Source: Paludibacteraceae bacterium
Lineage (GTDB): Bacteria > Bacteroidota > Bacteroidia > Bacteroidales > Paludibacteraceae
Reading direction: 5' to 3'
Length of the DNA stretch: 64,000 nucleotides
Assembly: GCA_017456885.1 (NCBI GenBank)
Contig: JAFTIM010000006.1
Coordinates: 1 to 64,000 of the forward strand
The notes beneath the pieces are model-generated. The model worked only from the letters and a program-made list of their open reading frames with translations. It had not been told where the DNA came from and did no database searches. Positions 35,049-44,577 of the stretch are shown piece by piece (the stretch's first letter is position 1; the number at the start of each line of letters is the position of its first letter). A program made the position numbers and the translations under genes.

Positions 35049-37400
35049 ATGGATACGCAAAAAAAGCAGATGCTATCGGAAATGCCCACGGGTAGCCGAT
35101 GCGTCATACTGAAAGTGCACGGACACGGCGGCTTTCGGCATCGGATACTGGAATTGGGTTTTGTTCGTGGCGAAACGGTGCAAGTGCTGCGCAATGCACC
35201 GTTGCTCGACCCCGTGGAATACGAGGTGATGGGCAGCCATGTGTCGTTACGGCGCAGCGAGGCTGCCAACATAGAGGTAGTTTCGCTCGAAGCGGGTGCT
35301 CACCCCGACAACCTGTATCACGGCACAATAGAGGAACATGTTGCCCAAGAGGTGGAGCAAAAAAGCCACGAACTGACCGTAGCTCTTGTAGGTAACCCAA
35401 ACTGCGGCAAGACCTCGTTTTTCAACTATGCAACGGGGTTACACGAAAAAGTAGGCAACTACAGTGGCGTAACGGTCGATTCGAAAATCGGCACGTTCTT
35501 TCACCGCGGCTATACCATCAACCTTGTTGATTTGCCGGGGACATACTCGCTCACGGAGTTTTCGCCCGAAGAGCTGTATGTGCGGTCGTTTCTTACCGAA
35601 CAGCACCCCGACGTCGTGCTGAACATTGTGAATGCGGGGAACTTGGAACGCAATCTGTTTCTTACCACCCAGCTCATCGATCAGAATCCGCGTATGGTGA
35701 TGGCATTGAATATGTACGACGAACTCGAGGCCTCGGGCGACAAACTCGACCACGAGAGTCTGTCGAAAATGTTGGGATTCCCGATTGTGCCCGTCGTGGC
35801 AAAAACGGGTGCAGGCATTGACAACGTACTCGAAGCCATTGTCGGCGTATATGAAGAAAAAACGACACAAACCAAACATATTCATATCAACTACGGCGAA
35901 GAGGTGGAAGCAGCCATCATGCAAGTAAAAAAGTTGCTGCAAAGTTCGATACAGACCAATTTCCCCGCCCGCTATGTGGCACTGAAACTGATAGAGGGCG
36001 ACAGCGTGGTACGGCAAATGCTGAACGGTTTGCCCAATGCCGACGAAATATACGAAACGGCTTCGGAGTGTCGCAAACGCATTGAGCAAACCTACCACAA
36101 CGACATTGTCGGCATTGTTTCCGACTTGAAATACGGTTTCGTACGCGGAGCGTTGAGCGAAACACTCGTACACAGCAATACCGACAAAAAGAAATTGGGC
36201 TATGCACTCGACACCGTTCTCATGAATCGGTGGTTGGGTTTCCCCGTTTTGATATTGTTTATGTGGATTATGTTTCAAACCACATTCACGCTCGGTGCTT
36301 ATCCGCAAGGCTGGCTCGAAAGCGGTGTAACGTGGATAGGCGAACAAGTGGCTCGCCTGATACCCGAAGGCATTTTTCGCGATTTGTTGGTCGATGGCAT
36401 CATTACGGGCGTTGGCGGCGTATTGGTGTTTCTGCCCAACATACTCATTATGTTCCTTTTCATATCGCTATTGGAGGATTCGGGTTACATGGCGCGTGCA
36501 GCGTTTATAATGGACCGCCTGATGCATCGAATGGGGTTGCACGGCAAGTCGTTTATTCCTTATCTGATCGGATTCGGGTGCAATGTACCCGCCGTCATGG
36601 CAACACGCACGCTCGAAAACAAAAAAGACCGTCTGCTCACCATGCTGACCATACCGTTTATGTCCTGCTCGGCACGATTGCCCGTCTATCTGCTGTTGGT
36701 GTCGGCATTTTTCGACCACAACAAAGGTTTGATACTGCTCGGCATCTATCTGATCGGGATTTTAATAGCCGTGGCATCGGCAGCCATTTTAAACAAAACG
36801 CTGTTTAAAAACGAAACCGACCAGTTTGTCATGGAGTTGCCCCCGTACCGCATTCCCACCTTACGCAACACGCTGATACACATGTGGGACAAAAGTGCGA
36901 TGTACCTTAAAAAAATGGGAACAATCATCTTATTCGCATCTATCGTGATTTGGGCATTGTGCTATTTTCCACACCAAAAAGACACAAACGATTCGGCAAC
37001 GCAGATAGAAAATTCGTACATGGGACAAATAGGGCATGCCATTGAACCCGTCATCAAACCATTAGGATTCGATTGGCGAATGGGCGTGGGACTTTTGAGC
37101 GGAATGGCGGCAAAAGAGATTATCGTATCGTCGTTGGGCATTTTGTACGAAAACGAAGAGGCTACATCGTTGAGCGAAAGTCTGCCGGCACATTTCGCCA
37201 CGCTTTCGTCGCCGCAGCACTCCTCGCTCCGAGCATTTTCGTTTATGTTGTTTGTGCTGCTCTACTTCCCATGCACAGCCACCTTGGTTGCCATTTGGCG
37301 TGAGGTCGGCTGGCGGTGGGCAACTTTTGCACTTGTTTACACCACGGCAATTGCTTGGATTGTATCATTCGCCGTATGGCAAATAGGAAGTTTGTTTTGA
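35049..37400 (+). CDS. feoB: Ferrous iron transporter FeoAB fusion
   Basis: 783 residues. An N-terminal FeoA-like SH3 domain (about 10-75, RHRILELGFVRGETVQVLRNAPL) is fused to FeoB. The G domain follows, with G1 GNPNCGKTS, switch region YSGVTVDSKIG and G3 VDLPGTYSL, and then two Gate-type nucleoside-recognition domains with about ten membrane segments, including GFGCNVPAVMATRTLENKKDR. It takes up Fe(II) across the inner membrane. A small Cys-rich membrane protein follows after 3 nt. The FeoA-FeoB fusion is common in Bacteroidota. Confidence 0.96.
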   Translation: MDTQKKQMLSEMPTGSRCVILKVHGHGGFRHRILELGFVRGETVQVLRNAPLLDPVEYEVMGSHVSLRRSEAANIEVVSLEAGAHPDNLYHGTIEEHVAQEVEQKSHELTVALVGNPNCGKTSFFNYATGLHEKVGNYSGVTVDSKIGTFFHRGYTINLVDLPGTYSLTEFSPEELYVRSFLTEQHPDVVLNIVNAGNLERNLFLTTQLIDQNPRMVMALNMYDELEASGDKLDHESLSKMLGFPIVPVVAKTGAGIDNVLEAIVGVYEEKTTQTKHIHINYGEEVEAAIMQVKKLLQSSIQTNFPARYVALKLIEGDSVVRQMLNGLPNADEIYETASECRKRIEQTYHNDIVGIVSDLKYGFVRGALSETLVHSNTDKKKLGYALDTVLMNRWLGFPVLILFMWIMFQTTFTLGAYPQGWLESGVTWIGEQVARLIPEGIFRDLLVDGIITGVGGVLVFLPNILIMFLFISLLEDSGYMARAAFIMDRLMHRMGLHGKSFIPYLIGFGCNVPAVMATRTLENKKDRLLTMLTIPFMSCSARLPVYLLLVSAFFDHNKGLILLGIYLIGILIAVASAAILNKTLFKNETDQFVMELPPYRIPTLRNTLIHMWDKSAMYLKKMGTIILFASIVIWALCYFPHQKDTNDSATQIENSYMGQIGHAIEPVIKPLGFDWRMGVGLLSGMAAKEIIVSSLGILYENEEATSLSESLPAHFATLSSPQHSSLRAFSFMLFVLLYFPCTATLVAIWREVGWRWATFALVYTTAIAWIVSFAVWQIGSLF

Positions 37401-37403
37401 GCG

Positions 37404-37580
37404 ATGTGGCAGGAGATTATCGTTTTCGGGATACTGCTTCTCACGGCAATTTTTATCGGTTACCGTGTATGGCGGTTTTTACGCAAACGCAATAGAAACG
37501 GTTGCAACAACTGCGATTTACATAAAACATGCAACAAATCGGCACGCAACCGCACTGACTGCAAAACAAATGTACGATGA
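37404..37580 (+). CDS. FeoB-associated Cys-rich membrane protein
   Basis: 58 residues, easily missed by length cut-offs. One membrane helix (about 4-20, IIVFGILLLTAIFIGYR) is followed by a basic stretch and four cysteines in CNNCDLHKTCNKSARNRTDC. This is the layout of the FeoB-associated Cys-rich (FeoC-replacing) family, thought to bind iron or a cluster and help FeoB. It starts 3 nt after the feoB stop. Confidence 0.88.
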   Translation: MWQEIIVFGILLLTAIFIGYRVWRFLRKRNRNGCNNCDLHKTCNKSARNRTDCKTNVR

Positions 37581-37661
37581 GCATTGTTATTCAAATAAGT
37601 TAATGATTTTTAATTATGGAAAAATTTCTTTAATTCTTTTCGTTTTTCTATAAAATGTCGT

Positions 37662-37669
37662 ACTTTTGT
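37662..37669 (+). promoter_or_regulatory. -7 promoter element for pckA
   Basis: TACTTTTG followed by TA, about 52 nt before the ATG at 37721. Confidence 0.65.
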
Positions 37670-37720
37670 AACCGAGAAACTTTGATAGAATTAGTTTTTA
37701 ATTATAAAATCACAAAAAAA

Positions 37721-39325
37721 ATGGCAAAATTAGATTTAACAAAGTACGGAATCACGGGAACTACCGAGATTGTACACAACCCTTCGTACGAAACGCTTTT
37801 CGTAGAAGAAACAAAGCCCGAGTTGCAAGGTTTTGAAAAAGGTCAGGAAACCGAACTTGGTGCAGTGAATGTAATGACAGGTATTTTCACCGGTCGTTCG
37901 CCTAAAGATAAATACATTGTAAAAGATGCTTTCAGTGCCGACAAAGTGTGGTGGACAACTGAAGAGTATAAAAACGACAACAAACCTGTTACGGAACAAA
38001 CTTGGGGCGTATTGAAAGAAATCGCTCAAAAAGAGTTGTCGAACAAAAAACTGTTTGTTGTAGATGGCTATTGCGGAGCAAACAAAGCTACTTGCTTGAA
38101 AGTTCGTTTTATTGTCGAAGTTGCTTGGCAGGCTCACTTTATAACGAATATGTTTATTCGTCCGACTGCCGAAGAGTTGGAGTCGTTTGAACCCGATTTC
38201 GTTGTTTACAATGCTTCGAAAGCAAAAGTTGAGAACTATAAAGAGTTGGGGTTGAATTCGGAAACAGCCGTTGTGTTCAACCTTACATCGAAAGAGCAAG
38301 TCATTATCAACACATGGTATGGCGGCGAAATGAAGAAAGGTTTGTTCTCGATGATGAACTTCTTCAAACCATTGGAGGGAATTGCTTCTATGCACTGTTC
38401 GGCAAACACCGACATGGAAGGCAAAAGCACCGCTATCTTCTTCGGATTGTCCGGTACGGGTAAAACAACCCTTTCGACCGACCCGAAACGCAAACTCATC
38501 GGCGACGACGAGCACGGATGGGACGACGAGGGCGTATTCAACTACGAAGGCGGTTGCTATGCAAAGGTAATCAACCTCGACAAAGAGAGCGAACCCGATA
38601 TTTATAACGCTATCAAACGCAACGCTTTGCTCGAAAACGTTACGGTAGATGCCAACGGCAAAATCGACTTCACCGATAAGAGCGTAACCGAAAACACGCG
38701 TGTTTCGTATCCTATCAATCACATCGAAAACATCGTAAAACCTGTTTCGAAAGGTCCTGCTGCTAAGCAAGTTATCTTCCTTTCAGCTGATGCATTCGGT
38801 GTGTTGCCTCCGGTTTCGATTTTAACACCCGAACAGGCTCAATACTATTTCTTGTCAGGATTTACCGCAAAATTGGCAGGTACCGAACGTGGTATCACCG
38901 AGCCTACACCGACATTCTCGGCCTGCTTCGGTGCCGCATTCCTCGAATTGCACCCGACAAAATATGCCGAAGAATTGGTTAAGAAAATGGAAGCCAACGG
39001 AGCAAAAGCTTATTTGGTAAATACCGGTTGGAACGGTACGGGCAAACGTATTTCCATTAAAGATACGCGTGGCATTATCGACGCTATTCTCGACGGAAGC
39101 ATCAACGCTGCTCCTACCAAAAAAATCCCTTATTTCGATTTCGAAGTTCCGACAGCACTTCCGGGTGTTGATCCGAACATTCTTGACCCTCGCGACACAT
39201 ACGATTGTGCTTGCAAATGGGAAGAAAAAGCGAAGGATTTGGCAGAACGTTTTATTAAAAACTTTAACAAATACACCACCAACGAAGCCGGAAAGGCTCT
39301 TGTTGCTGCCGGACCAAAATTGTAG
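37721..39325 (+). CDS. pckA: Phosphoenolpyruvate carboxykinase (ATP)
   Basis: 534 residues from ATG 37721, the usual PckA length; an in-frame start at 37655 lies upstream of the promoter. It has the kinase loop [13 protein letters not shown], the metal/substrate block [22 protein letters not shown], the RSPKDKY oxaloacetate-binding segment and [11 protein letters not shown]. It interconverts oxaloacetate and PEP; in gut Bacteroidota it often runs toward oxaloacetate, feeding succinate formation. Codons here are more regular than in the neighbours, consistent with high expression. Confidence 0.97.
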   Translation: MAKLDLTKYGITGTTEIVHNPSYETLFVEETKPELQGFEKGQETELGAVNVMTGIFTGRSPKDKYIVKDAFSADKVWWTTEEYKNDNKPVTEQTWGVLKEIAQKELSNKKLFVVDGYCGANKATCLKVRFIVEVAWQAHFITNMFIRPTAEELESFEPDFVVYNASKAKVENYKELGLNSETAVVFNLTSKEQVIINTWYGGEMKKGLFSMMNFFKPLEGIASMHCSANTDMEGKSTAIFFGLSGTGKTTLSTDPKRKLIGDDEHGWDDEGVFNYEGGCYAKVINLDKESEPDIYNAIKRNALLENVTVDANGKIDFTDKSVTENTRVSYPINHIENIVKPVSKGPAAKQVIFLSADAFGVLPPVSILTPEQAQYYFLSGFTAKLAGTERGITEPTPTFSACFGAAFLELHPTKYAEELVKKMEANGAKAYLVNTGWNGTGKRISIKDTRGIIDAILDGSINAAPTKKIPYFDFEVPTALPGVDPNILDPRDTYDCACKWEEKAKDLAERFIKNFNKYTTNEAGKALVAAGPKL

Positions 39326-39349
39326 ATTCTTTTTCATTATCTTGTTGGG

Positions 39350-39381
39350 AGAGAACGTTTTCGAGCGTTCTCTCTTTTTTA
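39350..39381 (+). terminator. pckA terminator
   Basis: GAGAGAACG and CGTTCTCTC form a 9-bp stem with an 8-nt loop followed by T6. Confidence 0.88.
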
Positions 39382-39440
39382 TCCTTCTCTGTTAAAATTA
39401 CACAAAAACACAGAAAGTGTGCAACTTTGTTTTTTTTGAC

Positions 39441-39448
39441 TACTTTTG
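39441..39448 (+). promoter_or_regulatory. -7 promoter element for SDR/ALDH operon
   Basis: TACTTTTG followed by CA, 28 nt before the ATG at 39477. Confidence 0.65.
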
Positions 39449-39476
39449 CACCCGATTTTAAAATAACCATAAAACA

Positions 39477-40286
39477 ATGACAAAATTAAAAGACAGCTGT
39501 GTGCTGATAACAGGAGGAGCTTCTGGCATCGGTAGAATCATGGGACGCATAGTACTCGAAAAAGGAGCAAAACAACTGATTATTTGGGATATAAACGAAC
39601 AAAACATTGAAAACACCGTTGCCGAACTGAAAAACATCGGTTGCGTTAAAGGTTACAAAATAGATGTTTCCAACAGCGAACAGGTAGCCACCTGCTACCG
39701 GCAAACCGGAAATGAGTGCGGCAATGTCGATGTTCTCATCAACTGTGCGGGAATTGTTACCGGCAACCAAACATTCGACAAACAAGACATTTCGAGCATT
39801 GAACGGACAATGAACATCAACGCGACCGCACCTATGGTAGTGGCATTGCAAGCATTGCCCGGAATGATAGCCCGCAACAACGGGCATATTTGCAACATAG
39901 CTTCGGCAGCAGGTATGATAGCCAACCCCAAAATGTCGGTATATGTGGCAAGCAAATGGGCGATAGTCGGATGGTCGGATTCCGTACGCATCGAACTGAA
40001 ACAGATGAAAAGCAAGGTTCAGTTTACCACCATTGCACCTTACTTTATCAACACAGGAATGTTCAACGGAGTTAGCGCACACATCTGTCCGATGCTGAAA
40101 CCCGAACCGACTGCAAAAAAAATCATTTGTGCCATCGAAAAAAACAGGCATTTCAAAGGTATTCCTTTCGGATTCCACTTCATACGTTTTTGGCAAGCAA
40201 TTCTGCCGACGGCTGTGTTCGACTTCTTTTTCGGAGAAGTGATGGGCATTTTCCACGCAATGGATCATTTCACGGGACGCAAATAA
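39477..40286 (+). CDS. Short-chain dehydrogenase/reductase
   Basis: 269 residues of the classical SDR type: TGGASGIG (12-19) for NAD(P) binding, NCAG (89-92), catalytic Ser143 and the YxxxK pair Tyr156/Lys160. It resembles the retinol/17-beta-hydroxysteroid dehydrogenase branch that works on hydrophobic alcohols. The aldehyde dehydrogenase gene follows after 12 nt, so the two probably oxidise an alcohol to an acid, or the reverse. Substrate not determined. Confidence 0.92.
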   Translation: MTKLKDSCVLITGGASGIGRIMGRIVLEKGAKQLIIWDINEQNIENTVAELKNIGCVKGYKIDVSNSEQVATCYRQTGNECGNVDVLINCAGIVTGNQTFDKQDISSIERTMNINATAPMVVALQALPGMIARNNGHICNIASAAGMIANPKMSVYVASKWAIVGWSDSVRIELKQMKSKVQFTTIAPYFINTGMFNGVSAHICPMLKPEPTAKKIICAIEKNRHFKGIPFGFHFIRFWQAILPTAVFDFFFGEVMGIFHAMDHFTGRK

Positions 40287-40298
40287 TTTTTCAAGATT

Positions 40299-41666
40299 AT
40301 GGAACAGAAAATAGCGGCACTCGTTGCCACGCAACAAGATTTTTTTGCCACGGGAGAAACACGAAACTACCGCTTTCGTATTCAACAACTAAAAAAGCTG
40401 CAAGCAGCCCTCAATAGCTATGAGCAACCTCTCTGCGAAGCTCTTTGGAAAGATTTGCACAAATCGCAAGAAGAGGCTATCATGACGGAATTAAGCATTG
40501 TAGGTGGCGAAATACGCAACCATCTTTCGCATTTAAAATCGTGGATGAAACGCAAACGCTATGCCACCCCGCTCAAAATGTTCCCTTCGAGTAGTTACAT
40601 CGTAACCGAACCACTCGGCAATGCACTGATAGTCGCTCCGTGGAACTATCCCGTACAATTGTTGTTGAATCCGATTGTAGGCGCCATCTCGGCAGGCTGT
40701 ACTGCTATTCTGAAGCCTTCGCCTTATGTGCCAAACGTATCGGCAGTATTGGCCGAGATGATAGAAAAAACTTTCGACGAAAAATACATCGCCATAGTGC
40801 AAGGCAATCGCGATGTGAACGCAATACTTTTTAACCAACGATTCGACATTATCTTTTTTACGGGAAGCCCCGCACTCGGTAAAACGGTGATGCAAGCCGC
40901 CGCCAAACACCTCACGCCCGTAGTGCTCGAACTTGGCGGAAAAAGTCCCTGCATTGTGGACAAAGAAGCCGACATTGCAATGGCTGCGCGCCGAATAGCA
41001 TGGGGCAAAACCTTGAATGCAGGGCAAACATGTATTGCTCCCGACTATATGTTGATACACCAATCGCAAAAAGAGAAGTTTGTAGAGGCTTTCAAAAAGG
41101 CATTAACCCAACTGCACGGCAACGACATAAAGCAAAGTCAGCATTTCGTGCGTTTGGTGAGCAAACGAGCCTTTGAACGCGTTGCGGCTTATCTAAACGA
41201 CGGGAAAATAGTTGCCGGCGGGCAAACAGATGCCGACGAGCTTTACATTGAGCCGACACTGCTCGACGAGGTTTCTGCCGAATCGCCCGTCATGCAAGAA
41301 GAGATTTTCGGTCCCGTTTTGCCCATGATTACATTTGAAAACGACGACGAAGTGATTCGTTTTGTAACAGAACGCGAAAAACCTCTGGCTTTTTATTATT
41401 TCGGGAACAAAAAGAAAGCCTTACGCATTTTAAACCGAACCTCGTCGGGCGGAGCATGTATCAACGACACAATCATGCACATTGCCAACGAAAATATCCC
41501 ATTTGGCGGTGTCGGCAATTCGGGTATGGGCAACTATCACGGCAAAAACAGCTTCAAAGCGTTCTCGCACGAACGTTCGCTTGTCGTTACACCAACGTGG
41601 ATAGACCTCCCTTTCCGTTATATGCCTTACAAAATGTTCGGATTCGTAAAGAAATTTTTCTTATAA
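40299..41666 (+). CDS. Class 3-like aldehyde dehydrogenase
   Basis: 455 residues, the shorter class 3/fatty-aldehyde type. Active-site Glu211 lies in ELGGKSP and Cys245 in NAGQTCIAPDY; the cofactor loop is FTGSPALGK and the proton-relay region is NAPWNYP-like (IVAPWNYPVQ). The C-terminal end (PFRYMPYKMFGFVKKFFL) is amphipathic and hydrophobic and could touch membrane, as in fatty aldehyde dehydrogenases. Second gene of the SDR operon, ended by the terminator at 41691. Confidence 0.94.
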   Translation: MEQKIAALVATQQDFFATGETRNYRFRIQQLKKLQAALNSYEQPLCEALWKDLHKSQEEAIMTELSIVGGEIRNHLSHLKSWMKRKRYATPLKMFPSSSYIVTEPLGNALIVAPWNYPVQLLLNPIVGAISAGCTAILKPSPYVPNVSAVLAEMIEKTFDEKYIAIVQGNRDVNAILFNQRFDIIFFTGSPALGKTVMQAAAKHLTPVVLELGGKSPCIVDKEADIAMAARRIAWGKTLNAGQTCIAPDYMLIHQSQKEKFVEAFKKALTQLHGNDIKQSQHFVRLVSKRAFERVAAYLNDGKIVAGGQTDADELYIEPTLLDEVSAESPVMQEEIFGPVLPMITFENDDEVIRFVTEREKPLAFYYFGNKKKALRILNRTSSGGACINDTIMHIANENIPFGGVGNSGMGNYHGKNSFKAFSHERSLVVTPTWIDLPFRYMPYKMFGFVKKFFL

Positions 41667-41690
41667 ACATCTGAAAAACAATAAATAAAG

Positions 41691-41723
41691 AAAAAGAGAA
41701 CCCCACAAAAGGTTCTCTTTTTT
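41691..41723 (+). terminator. SDR/ALDH operon terminator
   Basis: AAAAAGAGAACC and GGTTCTCTTTTT form a 12-bp stem with an 8-nt loop. It can serve the convergent gene on the minus strand as well. Confidence 0.85.
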
Positions 41724-41742
41724 ATTCTGACGGGTAACAAGA

Positions 41743-42396
41743 TTATTTGTCGGACTCTTTTAAACGATAGAATATAAAGCCGAAGAAAAATTTGGGTCCA
41801 TGTACATAATCCTTTTGCCACGAAGTGGCATTAAGCAAATAATCGACCGAAAACAGCAACCGCATTTTTGACGTTATGGCATATTCCAAGCCCACACACG
41901 GGCGTATTGCCATAAAAGGATATTTCCGAAACAAGACACTCTCTTCGGCTATGAAATCGTTTCCATGCTCTCCTTGCATCGTTACATTTTTGACCGAACC
42001 ACCGCCTATGGTAACACCGATAAAAGGCGCCAACTTGCCCAATTGCCACACACAATCGACCAACAAGCCACCCCAACCTACCGAAGAGAAACTATCGTTT
42101 TTCTTGTAACCGAGATTCGACACATAACCCTCACCACCTATCCGAAGATGCTTTCCAAGATGTATTTTGGCGGTTCCTCCGATTCCATACGAAAGACCCC
42201 GCATCTGTTCATGTGCAATGACACCGCCAAGTCCGTTTTCTACATCGTAAGCATTTCCCTGACCATACCCCACATGCAACATCATGCCGCCGGAAAAACC
42301 TTCGTAACCTATTTTAGAACCTTTTTTTTCAGCAAAAACCTGTTGAGTTGTCCAAAAAAACACAAGAGAAAACAGCAAGGTTGTATATTTTTTCAT
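41743..42396 (-). CDS. Predicted outer-membrane beta-barrel protein
   Basis: 217 residues. Signal peptide about 1-22 (ends VFA-EK). The mature part is Gly- and aromatic-rich with alternating strands (GGMMLHVGYGQGNAYDVENG, LSYGIGGTAKIHLGKHLRIGGEGY, LAPFIGVTIGGGSV), ending in FFFGFIFYRLKESDK. It looks like a small porin-type or autotransporter-like barrel of eight to ten strands. Own promoter at 42416. No named family recognised. Confidence 0.8.
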   Translation of the reverse strand: MKKYTTLLFSLVFFWTTQQVFAEKKGSKIGYEGFSGGMMLHVGYGQGNAYDVENGLGGVIAHEQMRGLSYGIGGTAKIHLGKHLRIGGEGYVSNLGYKKNDSFSSVGWGGLLVDCVWQLGKLAPFIGVTIGGGSVKNVTMQGEHGNDFIAEESVLFRKYPFMAIRPCVGLEYAITSKMRLLFSVDYLLNATSWQKDYVHGPKFFFGFIFYRLKESDK

Positions 42397-42415
42397 TTCA
42401 TTTCTTGTTAAAATG

Positions 42416-42423
42416 CAAATATA
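42416..42423 (-). promoter_or_regulatory. -7 promoter element for beta-barrel gene
   Basis: TATATTTG followed by CA on the minus strand, 19 nt before the ATG at 42396. Confidence 0.65.
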
Positions 42424-42454
42424 CGGTTTTTTCAGGATTTTTTCAGATTGTATG

Positions 42455-42487
42455 GCTCTACGGAGTATCCTTCATACCCCGAAGAGC
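42455..42487. promoter_or_regulatory. Imperfect palindrome between divergent genes
   Basis: GCTCT, CGG and GTAT (from 42455) pair with ATAC, CCG and AGAGC (to 42487), with single mismatched positions between the blocks and a 5-nt loop. It sits about 30 nt upstream of the barrel gene's -7 element, so it could be an operator. The role is inferred from position only. Confidence 0.35.
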
Positions 42488-42573
42488 ATCTCTGAACAAA
42501 ATATTCTTGCTTTGTACGATAAACCATTTCAAACATTTTTTACTAATTTTACCCCATACAAAAATCCTAACCT

Positions 42574-43338
42574 ATGAAAAAAACGTTAATAATATTTTCT
42601 CTAATACTATTATTAAATAGTTGTGATAGGTTGGATAGAGATATATCGCAATCCTTTGTATTAGCGTATTTTCAAATGGAGAACGAGAACTTCCAAGTTT
42701 CACAATTGGACTCTGCTTCTGTTGTAATGTACACAAAGGAAGCAACAATGATTGGAAATTGGAAGTCGATAGGAAAGGTGAAAAAGAGATACACCGCTCT
42801 CGCAGAAAAATATGGTGATGTGTCTTACAATAGGGAAATATCCGTTTATCATGAACATTATATAAATCCGGTTGTTGATATCGACATCAAAAACATTCAG
42901 GTTGTGAGTAATAACGACTATGATGAGCGTCACCCTGCAGGGTCTGATTTGTCGGATATGATAAAGTACATCGGAGCATCGCCTTATCGTTTTATTCAAA
43001 ACAATTACGCAAAAAGAACGTCCGATCCTGTTTCCGAAAGAAGCATATTGTATTTTGATAATATAGCATGTTACACTATACTCAGTTCTATTAGTGAAGA
43101 AGAATTGTTACAAGGTTATTACCTCATAGAAAAACGCTTGTCCGATTTGGACATTGACGATTTAAAGATGATAGGCATTTGCTCTTCTATTAACTACGAA
43201 AAAGAAGGAGGAATATTTAGTTTTGGGATTTTGGAGTTTACTCAACCCCCTACTTTAGAGAAAACACACACACTAAAAGTAACGATGAATCTGCTTGACG
43301 GAACAAAAGCAGAAGACACCGTTGTAATGAATTTCTGA
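42574..43338 (+). CDS. Orphan lipoprotein of unknown function
   Basis: 254 residues with a lipoprotein signal peptide (LLLNSC, Cys17). The mature protein is mixed alpha/beta with many Tyr, Ser and Asp residues and no recognised motif. The gene is visibly richer in A/T than its neighbours and sits alone between divergent and co-directional genes. Only a weak -7 element is seen (TAATTTTA at 42544-42551). It may be a horizontally acquired or fast-evolving surface protein. Confidence 0.75.
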   Translation: MKKTLIIFSLILLLNSCDRLDRDISQSFVLAYFQMENENFQVSQLDSASVVMYTKEATMIGNWKSIGKVKKRYTALAEKYGDVSYNREISVYHEHYINPVVDIDIKNIQVVSNNDYDERHPAGSDLSDMIKYIGASPYRFIQNNYAKRTSDPVSERSILYFDNIACYTILSSISEEELLQGYYLIEKRLSDLDIDDLKMIGICSSINYEKEGGIFSFGILEFTQPPTLEKTHTLKVTMNLLDGTKAEDTVVMNF

Positions 43339-43380
43339 AACAAGCAAGGCGGCAACGTATCGCTTTCCCTATTTTTTTAC

Positions 43381-43388
43381 TAATTTTG
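43381..43388 (+). promoter_or_regulatory. -7 promoter element for flavodiiron protein
   Basis: TAATTTTG followed by CC, 25 nt before the ATG at 43414. Confidence 0.65.
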
Positions 43389-43413
43389 CCTTCCTCAAAA
43401 AAAAGCTGTCATT

Positions 43414-44568
43414 ATGAAAATTTCGGAAAGCATAAAATACATCGGCGTTGACGACTTGAATTTGGATTTGTTCGAAAGTCAGTATGTAGTACCAAATGGC
43501 ATTTCGTACAATTCGTATGTAATTCTCGACAAGCAGATTGCCATAATGGATACGGTGGACTGCCGTTGTGGTAACGAATGGTTTGCCCGTTTGGAGAGTA
43601 CGCTCGAAGGACGTACCCCCGACTATCTTGTGTTACATCATATCGAACCCGACCACTCGGGCGAGATACTTCGCCTCATGACGAAATATCCAAATCTGAA
43701 AATAGTCGCATCGGCACGGGCATTGCAAATGCTACCACAGTTTTTCGACACCGATTTTACGGGCAGAACCATTGCGGTGAAAGAGCAAGACACATTATCG
43801 CTCGGCAGTCATACGCTTACGTTTATGACTGCACCTATGGTGCATTGGCCCGAAGTAATGGTCAGTTACGAAAGCAGCGAACAGGTACTTTTCTCTGCCG
43901 ATGCGTTTGGAAAATTCGGAGCATTGTCGCACCAAGAGGATTGGGCTTGCGAGGCACGTCGCTACTATTTCAACATTTGCGGTAAATACGGTGTCCAAGT
44001 ACAAAACTTGCTCAAGAAAGTCAAGCAATTCGACATTCGCCATATTTGTCCGCTTCATGGTCCCGCTATCAGCGAAAATCTCGATTACTATATCGGCTTA
44101 TACGATTGTTGGAGCAGTTATCGTGCCGAAACGGACGGTGTTTTCATTGCCTACGCATCCATACATGGCGGTACGGCAGAAACAGCCCGCACCTTAGCAA
44201 AAATATTGGAAGCAAAGGGAGCAAAAAAAGTCTCGATAGCCGACCTCAGCCGTTGCGATATGGCCGAAGCCGTCGAAGATGCTTTTCGCATGAGCCGTAT
44301 GGTAGTGGCAGGGGCGTCGTACGATGCAGGATTGTTTCCTCCGATGCACGATTTTTTGCATCATCTGCAAATCAAAAATTTTCAAAACCGAAAGGTTGGA
44401 ATCATCGAAAACGGTTCGTGGGCTCCTTGTGCGGCACGCGTAATGAGCGAAATGCTGCAAGCGATGAAAAACATCGAGATAGCTTATCCGATTGTTACCG
44501 TTCACAGCCGAATGAAGCCGAGCAATTTACCGCAACTTGAACAATTGGCAGAGGAATTGCTTCGATAA
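43414..44568 (+). CDS. Flavodiiron protein (FprA family A-type flavoprotein)
   Basis: 384 residues: an N-terminal beta-lactamase-like diiron domain with the HxExDH ligands (His76, Glu78, Asp80, His81), further ligands in MVHWPEVM and ICPLHGP, then a flavodoxin domain from about 245 (VFIAYASIHGGTAETARTLA). Such proteins reduce O2 to water or NO to N2O in anaerobes, with electrons from rubredoxin or similar. No rubredoxin gene is adjacent. It fits a strict anaerobe that meets oxygen occasionally. Convergent with ruvC, 9 nt apart. Confidence 0.95.
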   Translation: MKISESIKYIGVDDLNLDLFESQYVVPNGISYNSYVILDKQIAIMDTVDCRCGNEWFARLESTLEGRTPDYLVLHHIEPDHSGEILRLMTKYPNLKIVASARALQMLPQFFDTDFTGRTIAVKEQDTLSLGSHTLTFMTAPMVHWPEVMVSYESSEQVLFSADAFGKFGALSHQEDWACEARRYYFNICGKYGVQVQNLLKKVKQFDIRHICPLHGPAISENLDYYIGLYDCWSSYRAETDGVFIAYASIHGGTAETARTLAKILEAKGAKKVSIADLSRCDMAEAVEDAFRMSRMVVAGASYDAGLFPPMHDFLHHLQIKNFQNRKVGIIENGSWAPCAARVMSEMLQAMKNIEIAYPIVTVHSRMKPSNLPQLEQLAEELLR

Positions 44569-44577
44569 AGTTGCAAA

